Shown: positions 1 through 6,406, counted from the first letter of the stretch. The stretch is 10,380 bases of DNA from Nitrospirae bacterium GWC2_42_7 (GCA_001803645.1 MHDW01000216.1:1-10380); one strand, 5' to 3'. Made by a program: numbers and translations. The notes: a model not told the origin generated them from the letters alone.

Positions 1-89
1 TTCCCCGCCCTTGAGGGGAGGGGATAAAGGGGAGGGTAAAAAAAGGAACCAATCACCCCCTCCTAACCTCCCCCCTCAAGGTGGAGGGA
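1..89. repeat. GC-rich imperfect inverted repeat, probably dispersed intergenic element
   Basis: Two G-rich/C-rich arms face each other. The left arm (about 2-37) carries CCTTGAGGGGAGGGG; the right arm (56-89) carries the near reverse complement, with CCCCCCTCAAGG at its core. About 18 A-rich bases separate them, so the stretch can fold as a long hairpin in DNA or RNA. No plausible protein is encoded: the frame that crosses it gives only proline/glycine-rich low-complexity sequence. It lies downstream of the mglA transcript and could end it, but there is no U-run typical of an intrinsic terminator. The G/C-run composition resembles dispersed repeats of many uncultured bacterial genomes. That is an impression, not a search result. 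Confidence 0.6.
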
Positions 90-99
90 TTTCAGGAAA

Positions 100-119
100 C
101 CCCGATGCGAGCATCGAGG
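100..119. repeat. small palindrome next to the inverted repeat
   Basis: CGATGC (103-108) and GCATCG (111-116) form a perfect short palindrome around a GA centre. The pairing extends outward with one mismatch (CC at 100-101 against GG at 118-119). It sits just inside the right arm of the larger inverted repeat and may be part of the same element. Confidence 0.4.
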
Positions 120-138
120 AATTCTTTCGATTAAAAAA

Positions 139-240
139 TCAGTTTGTCCAGTTCACAACTTTCAGTCCCTTTATCTGTCTGAATTCTTTGGTGTTGTTTG
201 TAACAAGAATCGCTCCAAGGCTGTGTAAAGATACGGCTAA
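139..240 (-). pseudogene. vapC: relic of VapC-type PIN-domain toxin (C-terminal 33-34 codons)
   Basis: Read on the minus strand from about 240 down to a TGA at 139-141, an open frame encodes LLAVSLHSLGAILVTNN followed by TKEFRQIKGLKVVNWTN. This matches the end of VapC-family PIN ribonucleases: the A-x-S-L-G-A-x-L-V-T-N-N-x-x-E-F strand/helix with its conserved acidic residue, then x-I-x-G-L-x-V-x-N-W. The first three PIN-domain acidic positions and any start codon are missing. Upstream of codon 1 the DNA is the end of mglA in another frame, so the piece has no translation start of its own. It is best read as the remnant of a toxin-antitoxin locus deleted up to the mglA stop codon. The surviving codons hold no internal stop, which suggests a fairly recent loss. 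No VapB antitoxin is visible. Confidence 0.8.
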
Positions 241-824
241 TAATGCTTCTTGAGCTCTGTCAGCACCAGTTTTGCCACATTCTTCAATGTCTCAAAAACA
301 CCGACACCGGTGACAGCGCATCCCTCAAACCACATATTATTCCGGGGGTTCAATAATTTATTCATATTTTCTATTGGGGCTATATTAGAAAGGTCTCTCT
401 TGTTATGTTGAATTATATAAGGCAGCTTATCCAGTTCATATCCCTGCTCGGCAAGATTGATCTTGAGATCCTCAAGACTTTCTATATTAGCTTCCATCCT
501 TTCGACCTGGCTGTCGGCAACAAATACAACTCCATCAACACCCTTTAGAATAAGCTTTCTGCTCGCTGCATAAAAGACCTGTCCTGGAACAGTATACAGA
601 TGAAATCTTATCTTAAAACCCCTTATATCTCCAAGGGCAAGAGGGAGAAAATCAAAAAAGAGGGTCCTTTCTGTTTCTGTGGCAAGAGAAATGAGCTTGC
701 CTTTTTGATCAGGGTTTGTCTTTTTATATACGTACTGCAGGTTAGTGGTCTTGCCGCAAAGTCCGGGACCGTAATATACAATCTTGCAATTGATCTCGCG
801 AGAGGAATAGTTTATAAAAGACAC
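237..824 (-). CDS. mglA: MglA-type Ras-like GTPase (cell polarity/motility switch)
   Basis: This 195-residue bacterial Ras-superfamily GTPase is very close to Myxococcus xanthus MglA in length and motifs. Visible are the P-loop GPGLCGKTT (19-27), the switch region TETERT with the catalytic-finger Arg53, the G3-equivalent TVPGQ with Gln82, the invariant SRKLILKGVDG block, and the base-recognition motif NKRD (141-144). In M. xanthus, MglA-GTP marks the leading pole and drives type IV pili and gliding. The role here is inferred by family. The start is GTG (824-822): the preceding in-frame codon is TAA, and the encoded MSFINYSSREINCK is the family's conserved N-terminus. An AGGTAGG stretch overlapping the mglB stop can serve as ribosome-binding site. 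Twelve nucleotides separate it from mglB, its probable GAP, so the two should be cotranscribed. Confidence 0.97.
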   Translation of the reverse strand: MSFINYSSREINCKIVYYGPGLCGKTTNLQYVYKKTNPDQKGKLISLATETERTLFFDFLPLALGDIRGFKIRFHLYTVPGQVFYAASRKLILKGVDGVVFVADSQVERMEANIESLEDLKINLAEQGYELDKLPYIIQHNKRDLSNIAPIENMNKLLNPRNNMWFEGCAVTGVGVFETLKNVAKLVLTELKKHY

Positions 825-836
825 TTAGTACAATAC

Positions 837-1331
837 CTACCTGAATAAATTATCGATATCTTCATCGCTGATTTCCGCAAAAGGTGATTCCTCCAGTTTG
901 CCTTCACTCTTTTCTTTGTCTGATTTGCCGGCTATATCAGTAAATATTTTCACAAGGGCATCAGAAGCCTTTTTTACCCTCAGACGCACAAGGCCCAGAG
1001 AAGACCTGCTGTCAAAAATCACAACAAGTATTACCCGCTGTCCGATCAAGGAAATATGTACGTTATCTTTCTCGCCCTCGTGAAAGAGGATCGAAAATTC
1101 CTTTTCACCGAGCAGACGTGCTATTCCGCCTGTTGCAGCTATATTGCCGGCTGTTAAAGACGCAAGAGAAGTAGTATCTATTTCCCGCGTTTCTCCTGCT
1201 GATGCGATCAGCTGTCCATTCTTGTCTACAAGAAAGACCACCTTGGCATTTGACTGGTGAAAGAGTTTCTGGAGTTCCGCATCAATCTTCTGGAACTCCT
1301 CTTCATACATTATAAGATCAGAGCTGCTCAT
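837..1331 (-). CDS. mglB: MglB, Roadblock/LC7 GTPase-activating partner of MglA
   Basis: A 164-residue Roadblock/LC7 protein. It opens with the MglB signature L-I-M-Y-E-E-E-F (6-13), followed by the alpha/beta Roadblock fold to about residue 125 (VVFLVDKNGQLIASAG; the L-T-A-G-N-I-A-A-T-G-G-I-A-R-L-L helix; ILFHEG; RVILVVIFD). In M. xanthus an MglB dimer binds MglA-GTP and stimulates hydrolysis, and its C-terminal helix helps capture MglA. Here a charged Lys/Glu-rich linker (about 137-148) leads to a short predicted helix, EISDEDIDNLFR, at the very end, which could be that helix. The ATG at 1331 is preceded by AAGGAG with unusually short spacing (2 nt). It is followed 12 nt later by mglA and preceded by porB at 33 nt. 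Confidence 0.95.
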   Translation of the reverse strand: MSSSDLIMYEEEFQKIDAELQKLFHQSNAKVVFLVDKNGQLIASAGETREIDTTSLASLTAGNIAATGGIARLLGEKEFSILFHEGEKDNVHISLIGQRVILVVIFDSRSSLGLVRLRVKKASDALVKIFTDIAGKSDKEKSEGKLEESPFAEISDEDIDNLFR

Positions 1332-1364
1332 AACTCCTTAGAAAATATCATAATTGACAACCCT

Positions 1365-2300
1365 TTAGCAACCGCATTCTGCTTGTTTCTTTAATTTCTC
1401 CCATTCCTTGTCAACTTCTTCCTGAACTTTTTTCAGCAGCCATTCATTTGCCGGGGCGAACAGGTGTTTGAATCTACCCTGTGGTTTCATAAAATCAGCT
1501 ACAGGTACTTTATCTTTTGGTGTATATGTGATCTTTGTAACACCGTCCTCGATCTCGTAAAGAGGCCAGTAGCATGAGTTTACAGCTAGCTTGCTAAGAG
1601 TTATCGAATCATTTGTCTGAGAACGCCATCCGCGGTTGCACGGCGCAAGGATATTCATGAATTTCGGGCCAATAAACTCATGTGCCTTCTTGACCTTTTT
1701 CATCAAGTCCATCCAGTGAGAAGGTGAGGCCTGTGCAGCATAAGGAATGTTATGCGCGCCCATTATTTTAGTAAGGTTCTTCCTTGAACGAAGCTTTCCG
1801 GGTATCACATCTCCTGCCGGGCAGGTTGTGGTATCAGCACCGAGCGGTGTTGCACTGGAGCGCTGTATTCCTGTGTTCATGTAAGCGCCATTGTCATAGC
1901 AGACGTAGAGCATATCATGACCCCGTTCCATCGCGCCGGATAGGCTCTGAAAGCCGATATCATAGGTGCCTCCGTCTCCGCCAAAGGCGATGAACTTTAT
2001 GTCCTTGTCTATCTTTCCCTGTTTTTTTAATGAACGGTACATTGTCTCAACACCTGATATTGTTGCAGCAGCGTTTTCAAAGGCAGTATGTATCCATGGG
2101 ATCTTCCATGCTGTATATTCAGAGATACAGGATGAAACTTCGAGACACCCGGTTGCATTTGAAGCAATGACCGGGTAGTCTGTTGCGAGCAGCACCATTT
2201 TTACTACCGTAGGCGCACCGCAGCCTGAGCACATCCGATGGCCATGCGTAAACCGGTCTTCTTTTTTTGAAAGTTCTTTTAATGTAAGTCCTGTAGCCAT
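1365..2300 (-). CDS. porB: pyruvate (2-oxoacid):ferredoxin oxidoreductase, beta subunit
   Basis: A 311-residue TPP-binding subunit. The four conserved Fe-S cysteines of the family are visible: Cys24 and Cys27 (MCSGCGAP), Cys52 (TGCLEVSS) and Cys221 (LAPCNRGW), which should hold the [4Fe-4S] cluster next to the cofactor. The TPP/Mg motif is GDGGTYDIG (108-116), completed by YDNGAYMNTG with Asn137. With the alpha subunit it carries out CoA-dependent oxidative decarboxylation of pyruvate to acetyl-CoA, passing electrons to ferredoxin in the cytoplasm. The reaction can run in reverse in autotrophs. A GAGGGA sequence precedes the ATG. Substrate choice among 2-oxoacids cannot be read from the sequence; pyruvate is the most likely. 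The C-terminus ends in an extra Cys-Gly-Cys. Confidence 0.95.
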   Translation of the reverse strand: MATGLTLKELSKKEDRFTHGHRMCSGCGAPTVVKMVLLATDYPVIASNATGCLEVSSCISEYTAWKIPWIHTAFENAAATISGVETMYRSLKKQGKIDKDIKFIAFGGDGGTYDIGFQSLSGAMERGHDMLYVCYDNGAYMNTGIQRSSATPLGADTTTCPAGDVIPGKLRSRKNLTKIMGAHNIPYAAQASPSHWMDLMKKVKKAHEFIGPKFMNILAPCNRGWRSQTNDSITLSKLAVNSCYWPLYEIEDGVTKITYTPKDKVPVADFMKPQGRFKHLFAPANEWLLKKVQEEVDKEWEKLKKQAECGC

Positions 2301-2367
2301 ATTATTCCCTCACTCCTGAGTTAGTGAAAAGTTAATAGTGAATAGTGAACAGTTAAAAACCATCATA
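2301..2367. repeat. porA-porB gap with heptamer tandem array (2322-2356)
   Basis: Most of this 67-bp gap is a run of five contiguous heptamers, on the minus strand TTAACTG, TTCACTA, TTCACTA, TTAACTT, TTCACTA (from 2356 down to 2322), consensus TTMACTR. The remainder holds the ribosome-binding site of porB (GAGGGA, and an earlier AGGAG). The array resembles in style the short tandem heptanucleotide repeats known from cyanobacteria. No protein is encoded. Confidence 0.7.
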
Positions 2368-3546
2368 CTATTCTCTTACTCCAATATATTCCTTGACGAT
2401 CCTTATCTTTCCGCTACTTGCTATCTCATTGAGTTCATTCAAAACAAGTTCTGCATGAGAAGGCATATAGTCTCTTCCGCCGAGTCCGTAGATCTTGTTT
2501 ATCAGCGCCGGTTTTTCTTTCAGTTGATAGAGTGCAGAACTTATTTCCATAAACATAGGACCGTATCCGCCGAATGAATCTGCCCTATCCATTACACAAA
2601 CTGCTTTTGTGTTCTTGAGAGCTTCAGCCACTTCTTCATAAGGGAAAGGCCTGAACAGCCTCGGCTTCAGCAGCCCTGCCTTAATGCCTTTATTCCTGAA
2701 GCTGTCTATAACATCTTTTGATGTGCCTGCCGCAGAATTCAGGATCACAAGCGCGATATCAGCATCATCAAGCCTGTATGATTCGAATAGCCCGTATTTT
2801 CTACCGCTCATCTTTTCGAAATCCTTTGCAACATCAAGGACAACATTTTTTACCTTTGTCATAACTTCATGCTGTGCTCTTTTGTATTCGTGATAATAAT
2901 CAGTGAGGATAAGAGGGCCGTAACTTTTTGGCTTATCAAGATCAAGAAGCGGGAGAAAGTTTTTGAACTCCCCTACAAAATTCTTGACTTCTGCATCTTC
3001 AAGATACTCCATCCTCTCTATTGAATGGCTTATGATAAAACCATCAAGACATACCATGACAGGCAGCCTGATATCCATATGTTCACCTATCCTGAAGGCC
3101 TGTATTGTATTGTCATAAGCATCCTGAGCATTCTCTGACCATATCTGTATCCAGCCTGTGTCCCTTGCACCCATAGCATCTGAATGATCGCCATGGATAT
3201 TAAGAGGGGCTGAAAGCGCCCTGTTAACTACAGGCATGATTATAGGGAGTCTGTCTCCTGAAGCTATATGCAGCATCTCCCACATCAGGGCAAGCCCCTG
3301 TGAAGATGTTGCGGTAATTACTCTCCCGCCTGCTGCAGATGCTCCAATACAAGCGCTCATGGAACTATGTTCGCTTTCAACAAGGATCGGCTCAGTGGAG
3401 ACTTTTCCGTTAGCAATAAAAGATGCATATTTCTGCATCATGTCTGTTTGCGGTGTAATAGGATAAATCGCGCAGACATCAGGACTTGCCTGGCGGAGCG
3501 CATTGGCAACCGCTTCGTTTCCGGTAACAGCAACAATCTTTGCCAT
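2368..3546 (-). CDS. porA: pyruvate (2-oxoacid):ferredoxin oxidoreductase, alpha subunit
   Basis: A 392-residue alpha chain of the four-subunit oxidoreductase. The family signature YPITPQT is at 28-34, followed by the acidic VESEHS block (57-62) that contacts TPP, the TATSSQGLALMWE segment (79-91) and the domain II sequence PLNIHGDHSDAMGARDTG. The C-terminal part (about 265-370) holds the transketolase C-terminal-like domain (KPRLFRPFPYEE, MDRADSFGGYGP). It forms the catalytic heart with PorB. The ATG directly abuts the porD stop codon (TAAATG) and has a strong GAGGAGGG ribosome-binding site inside the porD tail, implying coupled translation. The length is normal for archaeal/Thermotoga-type alpha subunits. 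Confidence 0.95.
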   Translation of the reverse strand: MAKIVAVTGNEAVANALRQASPDVCAIYPITPQTDMMQKYASFIANGKVSTEPILVESEHSSMSACIGASAAGGRVITATSSQGLALMWEMLHIASGDRLPIIMPVVNRALSAPLNIHGDHSDAMGARDTGWIQIWSENAQDAYDNTIQAFRIGEHMDIRLPVMVCLDGFIISHSIERMEYLEDAEVKNFVGEFKNFLPLLDLDKPKSYGPLILTDYYHEYKRAQHEVMTKVKNVVLDVAKDFEKMSGRKYGLFESYRLDDADIALVILNSAAGTSKDVIDSFRNKGIKAGLLKPRLFRPFPYEEVAEALKNTKAVCVMDRADSFGGYGPMFMEISSALYQLKEKPALINKIYGLGGRDYMPSHAELVLNELNEIASSGKIRIVKEYIGVRE

Positions 3547-3840
3547 TTATTTGCCCTCCTCTATCATTTCGATCGCATTTTTCCCTTTTTTTCCAGGGCA
3601 TTCAAGTGCGCAGATACCGCAGCCCTTACAGTAATCATAATCAAATTCCCCTCTTTTTCCGTCCTTCACCTTTATTGCCATATCAGGACAGTATATCCAG
3701 CATAAAAGACACTGTATGCAGTTCTCCTTATTCCATATAGGCCTGTAGGCCCTCCATGAGCCGGTCTTGAAATTAACAGCGCTTCCGCCTTCAAGGACAA
3801 CCGAACCCGGAGGCAGATCTTTCCATCCCTTCTGTTTCAT
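3547..3840 (-). CDS. porD: pyruvate:ferredoxin oxidoreductase, delta subunit (2x[4Fe-4S] ferredoxin)
   Basis: This 97-residue ferredoxin-like subunit has two complete CxxCxxCxxxC motifs: Cys41/44/47/51 (CIQCLLCWIYCP) and Cys71/74/77/81 (CKGCGICALECP). They should bind two [4Fe-4S] clusters that carry electrons from the PorB cluster to external ferredoxin. The N-terminal KGWKDLPPGS and WRAYRPIWN segments are typical of PorD. The start ATG overlaps the porC stop by four bases (ATGA), a classic translational-coupling arrangement, with GGAGG and GAAGG upstream. It is the smallest member of the porCDAB set. Confidence 0.95.
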   Translation of the reverse strand: MKQKGWKDLPPGSVVLEGGSAVNFKTGSWRAYRPIWNKENCIQCLLCWIYCPDMAIKVKDGKRGEFDYDYCKGCGICALECPGKKGKNAIEMIEEGK

Positions 3841-4412
3841 CCTTCTTTTACCTCCTCATATCCTCTTTTTGTTGCCTCAAGGTTGCCGTCTATTATTTTT
3901 TGAGAAAACTTTTTGCCGAAACTCTTCTTGACATCCTCCAGAAGATGCTCAAGGGTAATAAGACCCGTGATCTTACAGATTGCTCCAAGCATTGGAGCGT
4001 TAGGCAAAGCCCTGCCAAAACATTCGATCGCGATCTTTGTTGCATCTACGGAAAAGACTTTTTGGTTCTTGCCGGCTTTCAGTTTTTCTCTGACCTCTTT
4101 TGGGGCCTTCGTTGTATTAACGAGAAAAATAGAATTTTCCTTTGCGCCCTCAGAAACATTTATGCTGTCAAGAAGCGTAGCATCTGCCACAGCAACAATA
4201 TCAGGTTCTAGTACAGGACAATGCATCCTTAGCTCATGCGAACTCACCCTGTTATAAGCCCTCAGCGGTGCTCCTGCCCTCTCAGGGCCATACTCAGGGA
4301 ATGCCTGTACATATCTCCCACCGCTCAGACAGGCGTCTGCAAGTACCTTTGCGGCTGTTACTGTACCCTGCCCTCCTCTACCATGCCATCTTATCTCCGT
4401 TGTTTCGGCCAT
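3837..4412 (-). CDS. porC: pyruvate:ferredoxin oxidoreductase, gamma subunit
   Basis: A 191-residue gamma subunit. The family signatures are GRGGQGTVTAAKVLA (11-25) and the FPEYGPERAGAPLRAYNR block (39-55), followed by a Rossmann-like domain (EPDIVAVADATLL, NSIFLVNTT) and a C-terminal helix set (PNAPMLGAICKITGL, KKFSQKIIDGN). In four-subunit enzymes this chain helps bind CoA and packs on the alpha/beta core. It is the first gene of the minus-strand run. Its ATG has a GGAGG ribosome-binding site at ideal spacing, and upstream lies the divergent control region. The order gamma-delta-alpha-beta is that of the archaeal and Thermotoga por loci. Confidence 0.95.
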   Translation of the reverse strand: MAETTEIRWHGRGGQGTVTAAKVLADACLSGGRYVQAFPEYGPERAGAPLRAYNRVSSHELRMHCPVLEPDIVAVADATLLDSINVSEGAKENSIFLVNTTKAPKEVREKLKAGKNQKVFSVDATKIAIECFGRALPNAPMLGAICKITGLITLEHLLEDVKKSFGKKFSQKIIDGNLEATKRGYEEVKEG

Positions 4413-4431
4413 ATATTCCTCCGCTAATAAA

Positions 4432-4459
4432 TTGAATATAAAGTTTAGTGGATTATACT
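4432..4459 (+). promoter_or_regulatory. candidate upstream promoter for yicC operon (P2)
   Basis: TTGAAT (4432-4437) and TATACT (4454-4459) are 16 bases apart on the plus strand. This would give a leader of about 60 bases before yicC. Its -10 overlaps the minus-strand TATAAT, so polymerases from the two directions would exclude each other. Confidence 0.35.
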
Positions 4460-4471
4460 CTTATTTTTCAA
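4442..4471 (-). promoter_or_regulatory. candidate promoter for the por-mgl genes
   Basis: On the minus strand, TTGAAA (4471-4466) is followed after 18 bases by TAAACT (4447-4442), about 30 bases before the porC start. A closer match to a -10 box, TATAAT (4457-4452), lies between them but has no -35 at the right distance. Either could be used. The assignment is weak. Confidence 0.35.
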
Positions 4472-4487
4472 GGGAATATGGAGTTAT

Positions 4488-4516
4488 TTGACTAAATAAT
4501 ACATCTATTTTATAGT
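4488..4516 (+). promoter_or_regulatory. sigma70-type promoter for yicC-remA-gmk-rpoZ-coaBC (P1)
   Basis: TTGACT (4488-4493; 5 of 6 to consensus) and TATAGT (4511-4516; 5 of 6) are separated by exactly 17 bases in an A/T-rich gap. This is the best promoter in the window. Transcription should begin near 4523, only about four bases before the yicC ATG at 4527. The message from this promoter would therefore be leaderless or nearly so. Confidence 0.65.
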
Positions 4517-4526
4517 TTAATCTGAA

Positions 4527-5375
4527 ATGATACAGAGCATGACAGGGTTTGGAAGCGCAGAAAAGGACGGCTGTAGAGTAGAAATACGCTCACTGAACCA
4601 TAGATTTCTTGAGGTTTATATAAAGGCCCCGGCTTTTTTGAATCAGTCCGAGATATTATTCAGGAATCTTATAAAAAATCGATTTAAGAGAGGGAAGATC
4701 GATGTGAATATCACTATCACAGAAGATGCCGGCACAGATTTTAAAATAAATACCGACTTTCTTAAGGGGTTTTTTGTTTCTTTTAAACAACTTCAGAAAG
4801 ACCTTATGATCCCCGGTGAGCTGGATATAAATACACTTGCCAATCTACGTGATATTTTCATCGAAATAAGACCAAAATACGATATTGATAAAACCGGAGA
4901 AGTTTTTACCCGGGCGATCGAAAATTTATTTGAGATGCGCAGCAGAGAAGGCGAAACTCTCTCTAAAGAACTCCTTATCATGACAGATATTTTTGATTCT
5001 ATGAACAAAAAGATCAAAGACTTAAGCAGCAAGACTCTGATAGATACAAAAGAAAAATTTCTTGAAAGGCTGAAAATCCTTATGGAGGGGCAGGAGATTG
5101 ACAGCAGTCGCATACTTCAGGAGGCCGCCATATTCGCTGCAAAGCTGGATATTACAGAGGAGCTCACAAGAATAGAAAGCCATATCAGCCAGTTCAGAGA
5201 TTTACTCTCCAACAATGATATAATAGGCAGGAAGCTTGATTTTATAGTTCAGGAACTCAACCGCGAAGTTAATACAATAGCATCCAAATCTTCTGACTAT
5301 AATATCTCCGGCCTTGCTGTAGACATGAAAACAGAACTTGAAAAGATGAGGGAACAGGTTCAGAACATACAATAA
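4527..5375 (+). CDS. yicC: YicC/YloC-family endoribonuclease
   Basis: A 282-residue YicC-family protein; the E. coli member has been reported as an endoribonuclease involved in small-RNA turnover. The N-terminal domain starts with the family hallmark MIQSMTGFG and EIRSLNHRFLEVYIK (19-33). The C-terminal DUF1732 domain ends in LDFIVQELNREVNTIASKS and TELEKMREQVQNIQ, both highly conserved. The middle (about 95-185) is helical. The length matches the family (about 285-290). The ATG at 4527 is supported by the conserved MIQSM start. It has no Shine-Dalgarno sequence, consistent with initiation on a near-leaderless message. An in-frame ATG at 4539 is possible but would remove conserved residues. 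First gene of a cluster whose order is the same as in Bacillus. Confidence 0.95.
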   Translation: MIQSMTGFGSAEKDGCRVEIRSLNHRFLEVYIKAPAFLNQSEILFRNLIKNRFKRGKIDVNITITEDAGTDFKINTDFLKGFFVSFKQLQKDLMIPGELDINTLANLRDIFIEIRPKYDIDKTGEVFTRAIENLFEMRSREGETLSKELLIMTDIFDSMNKKIKDLSSKTLIDTKEKFLERLKILMEGQEIDSSRILQEAAIFAAKLDITEELTRIESHISQFRDLLSNNDIIGRKLDFIVQELNREVNTIASKSSDYNISGLAVDMKTELEKMREQVQNIQ

Positions 5376-5379
5376 AGAC

Positions 5380-5453
5380 AGGTAAAGGCAAAGGTAGAGG
5401 TTGAGAAAAAGACATTATTCCCTTAATCTTAACCTTTACCTCAATCTTAACCT
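5380..5453. repeat. two opposed hexamer arrays filling the yicC-remA gap
   Basis: From 5380 to 5409 the plus strand reads as contiguous hexamers AGGTAA, AGGCAA, AGGTAG, AGGTTG, AGAAAA. From 5453 back to 5424 the minus strand reads AGGTTA, AGATTG, AGGTAA, AGGTTA, AGATTA, then AGG (5423-5421). The arms point toward each other and match at about 24 of 32 positions in register, so they can pair as a slipped hairpin around an 11-base centre. The structure sits inside the predicted yicC-remA transcript. No protein is encoded, and the remA ribosome-binding site lies just beyond. Confidence 0.75.
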
Positions 5454-5475
5454 AGTATTTCTTTTGGAGTGAATT

Positions 5476-5763
5476 ATGAAAAAAGGTGACGTAAGTCCGA
5501 TACTTGTAAACATCGGTTTCGGGAATGTTGTAGCATCCTCAAAGGTTGTTGCAATTGTTACCCCGGGGTCTGCACCGATAAAAAGAATAAGGGAAGAAGC
5601 TAAAAAAGGCAGCAAGCTGATCGATGCTTCTCAAGGCAGACGCACACGCTCGATAATCATAACTGACAGTGATCATATCATACTCTCTGCTCTTCAGGCA
5701 GAGACTATCACTCAGAGATTCATGGGAGGAAAAGAGTCTCTTGAAGACGAAGAGCAGGAATAA
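5476..5763 (+). CDS. remA: RemA-family DNA-binding regulator (DUF370)
   Basis: A 95-residue member of the RemA/DUF370 family. The signature blocks are [21 protein letters not shown] (10-30), [13 protein letters not shown] (32-44), [25 protein letters not shown] (48-72) and the QAETITQRF tail. In Bacillus subtilis RemA forms a ring-like oligomer that wraps DNA and activates biofilm-matrix and osmoprotection genes; the arginines of the GRRTR loop (55-58) belong to the DNA-contact surface. Targets in this organism are unknown. The ATG has GGAG seven bases upstream. The protein is slightly longer than usual because of an acidic tail (ESLEDEEQE), and the DNA coding for that tail also holds the probable gmk start. 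Confidence 0.93.
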   Translation: MKKGDVSPILVNIGFGNVVASSKVVAIVTPGSAPIKRIREEAKKGSKLIDASQGRRTRSIIITDSDHIILSALQAETITQRFMGGKESLEDEEQE

Positions 5764-6406
5764 TATTTTTAGGAAGAGCACTTCTCCTCAACCTGAAAAA
5801 AGGAAAAAAGGGGTTTTATTCATTGTCTCAGCCCCTTCAGGTGCAGGTAAGACAACTCTATGCATGAGGATAATAAAGACTGTTGATAACCTGAAGATGT
5901 CAGTTTCTTTTACCACCAGGCAGCCAAGGTTCGGTGAAGTTAATGATTTGGACTATACTTTCATCAGCAAACAGGAATTCCAGAGTATGATAAAGAGAAA
6001 AGAATTTGTGGAGTGGGCAGAGGTCCACGGAAATCTATACGGCACTTCAAGAAAACGTCTTAATAATCTCCTTAATGCCGGCTTTGATGTGCTGCTAGAT
6101 ATAGACACGCAGGGTGCTGGACAAATAAAAGAATCGTGCAGGGAGGGTGTATTTATCTTTATCCTTCCTCCATCAATGAAGATACTGCGCGAAAGGCTCG
6201 AAAACCGCAAGAGCAACACAAAGGAAGATATGGAAAAAAGGCTGAAAAATGCTTTAAAGGAAATCAAAAACTATAATAGATATGATTATGTTATAATTAA
6301 CAGCGATTTGAAGCTTTCAGTAAAGATGCTTGAAGCTGTAATAATCAGCGAAAGACTCAGAAGCATTAAAATAGACAAAAACCACATAAAAAGAATTTTG
6401 ATTTAG
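5741..6406 (+). CDS. gmk: guanylate kinase
   Basis: Guanylate kinase converts GMP and ATP to GDP and ADP. The P-loop APSGAGKTT is at 31-39 in this numbering. The GMP-binding segment is [15 protein letters not shown] (58-72), with Arg60, Arg63, Glu66 and Tyr72. Next come [13 protein letters not shown] and the DIDTQGAGQ Walker-B-like stretch. The lid is [17 protein letters not shown], with Lys-Ser in place of the usual Arg-Gly-Thr form. No ATG, GTG or TTG lies between the remA stop and the P-loop in this frame. The nearest usable start is TTG at 5741 inside remA, with GGGAGG eleven bases upstream, giving 221 residues. A GTG at 5669 overlaps remA by 95 bases, and an ATT at 5765 with AGGA upstream is the only downstream alternative. 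The family assignment is firm; the exact start is not. Confidence 0.93.
   Translation: MKTKSRNNIFRKSTSPQPEKRKKGVLFIVSAPSGAGKTTLCMRIIKTVDNLKMSVSFTTRQPRFGEVNDLDYTFISKQEFQSMIKRKEFVEWAEVHGNLYGTSRKRLNNLLNAGFDVLLDIDTQGAGQIKESCREGVFIFILPPSMKILRERLENRKSNTKEDMEKRLKNALKEIKNYNRYDYVIINSDLKLSVKMLEAVIISERLRSIKIDKNHIKRILI

Noticed and set aside
1..89. Intrinsic terminator for the mglA transcript
   Set aside because: The hairpin potential is real, but there is no U-run after the stem in the minus-strand reading, so the segment is listed as a repeat rather than a terminator.
11..253. 80-codon plus-strand open frame rich in Pro, Gly and Gln
   Set aside because: It runs through the inverted-repeat element and antisense to the VapC relic and the end of mglA. 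Its composition is low complexity, and no ribosome-binding site or family signature is seen.
1332..1364. Internal promoter between porB and mglB (TTGTCA and TATGAT on the minus strand)
   Set aside because: The two boxes are only two bases apart, and no partner at normal spacing exists for either.
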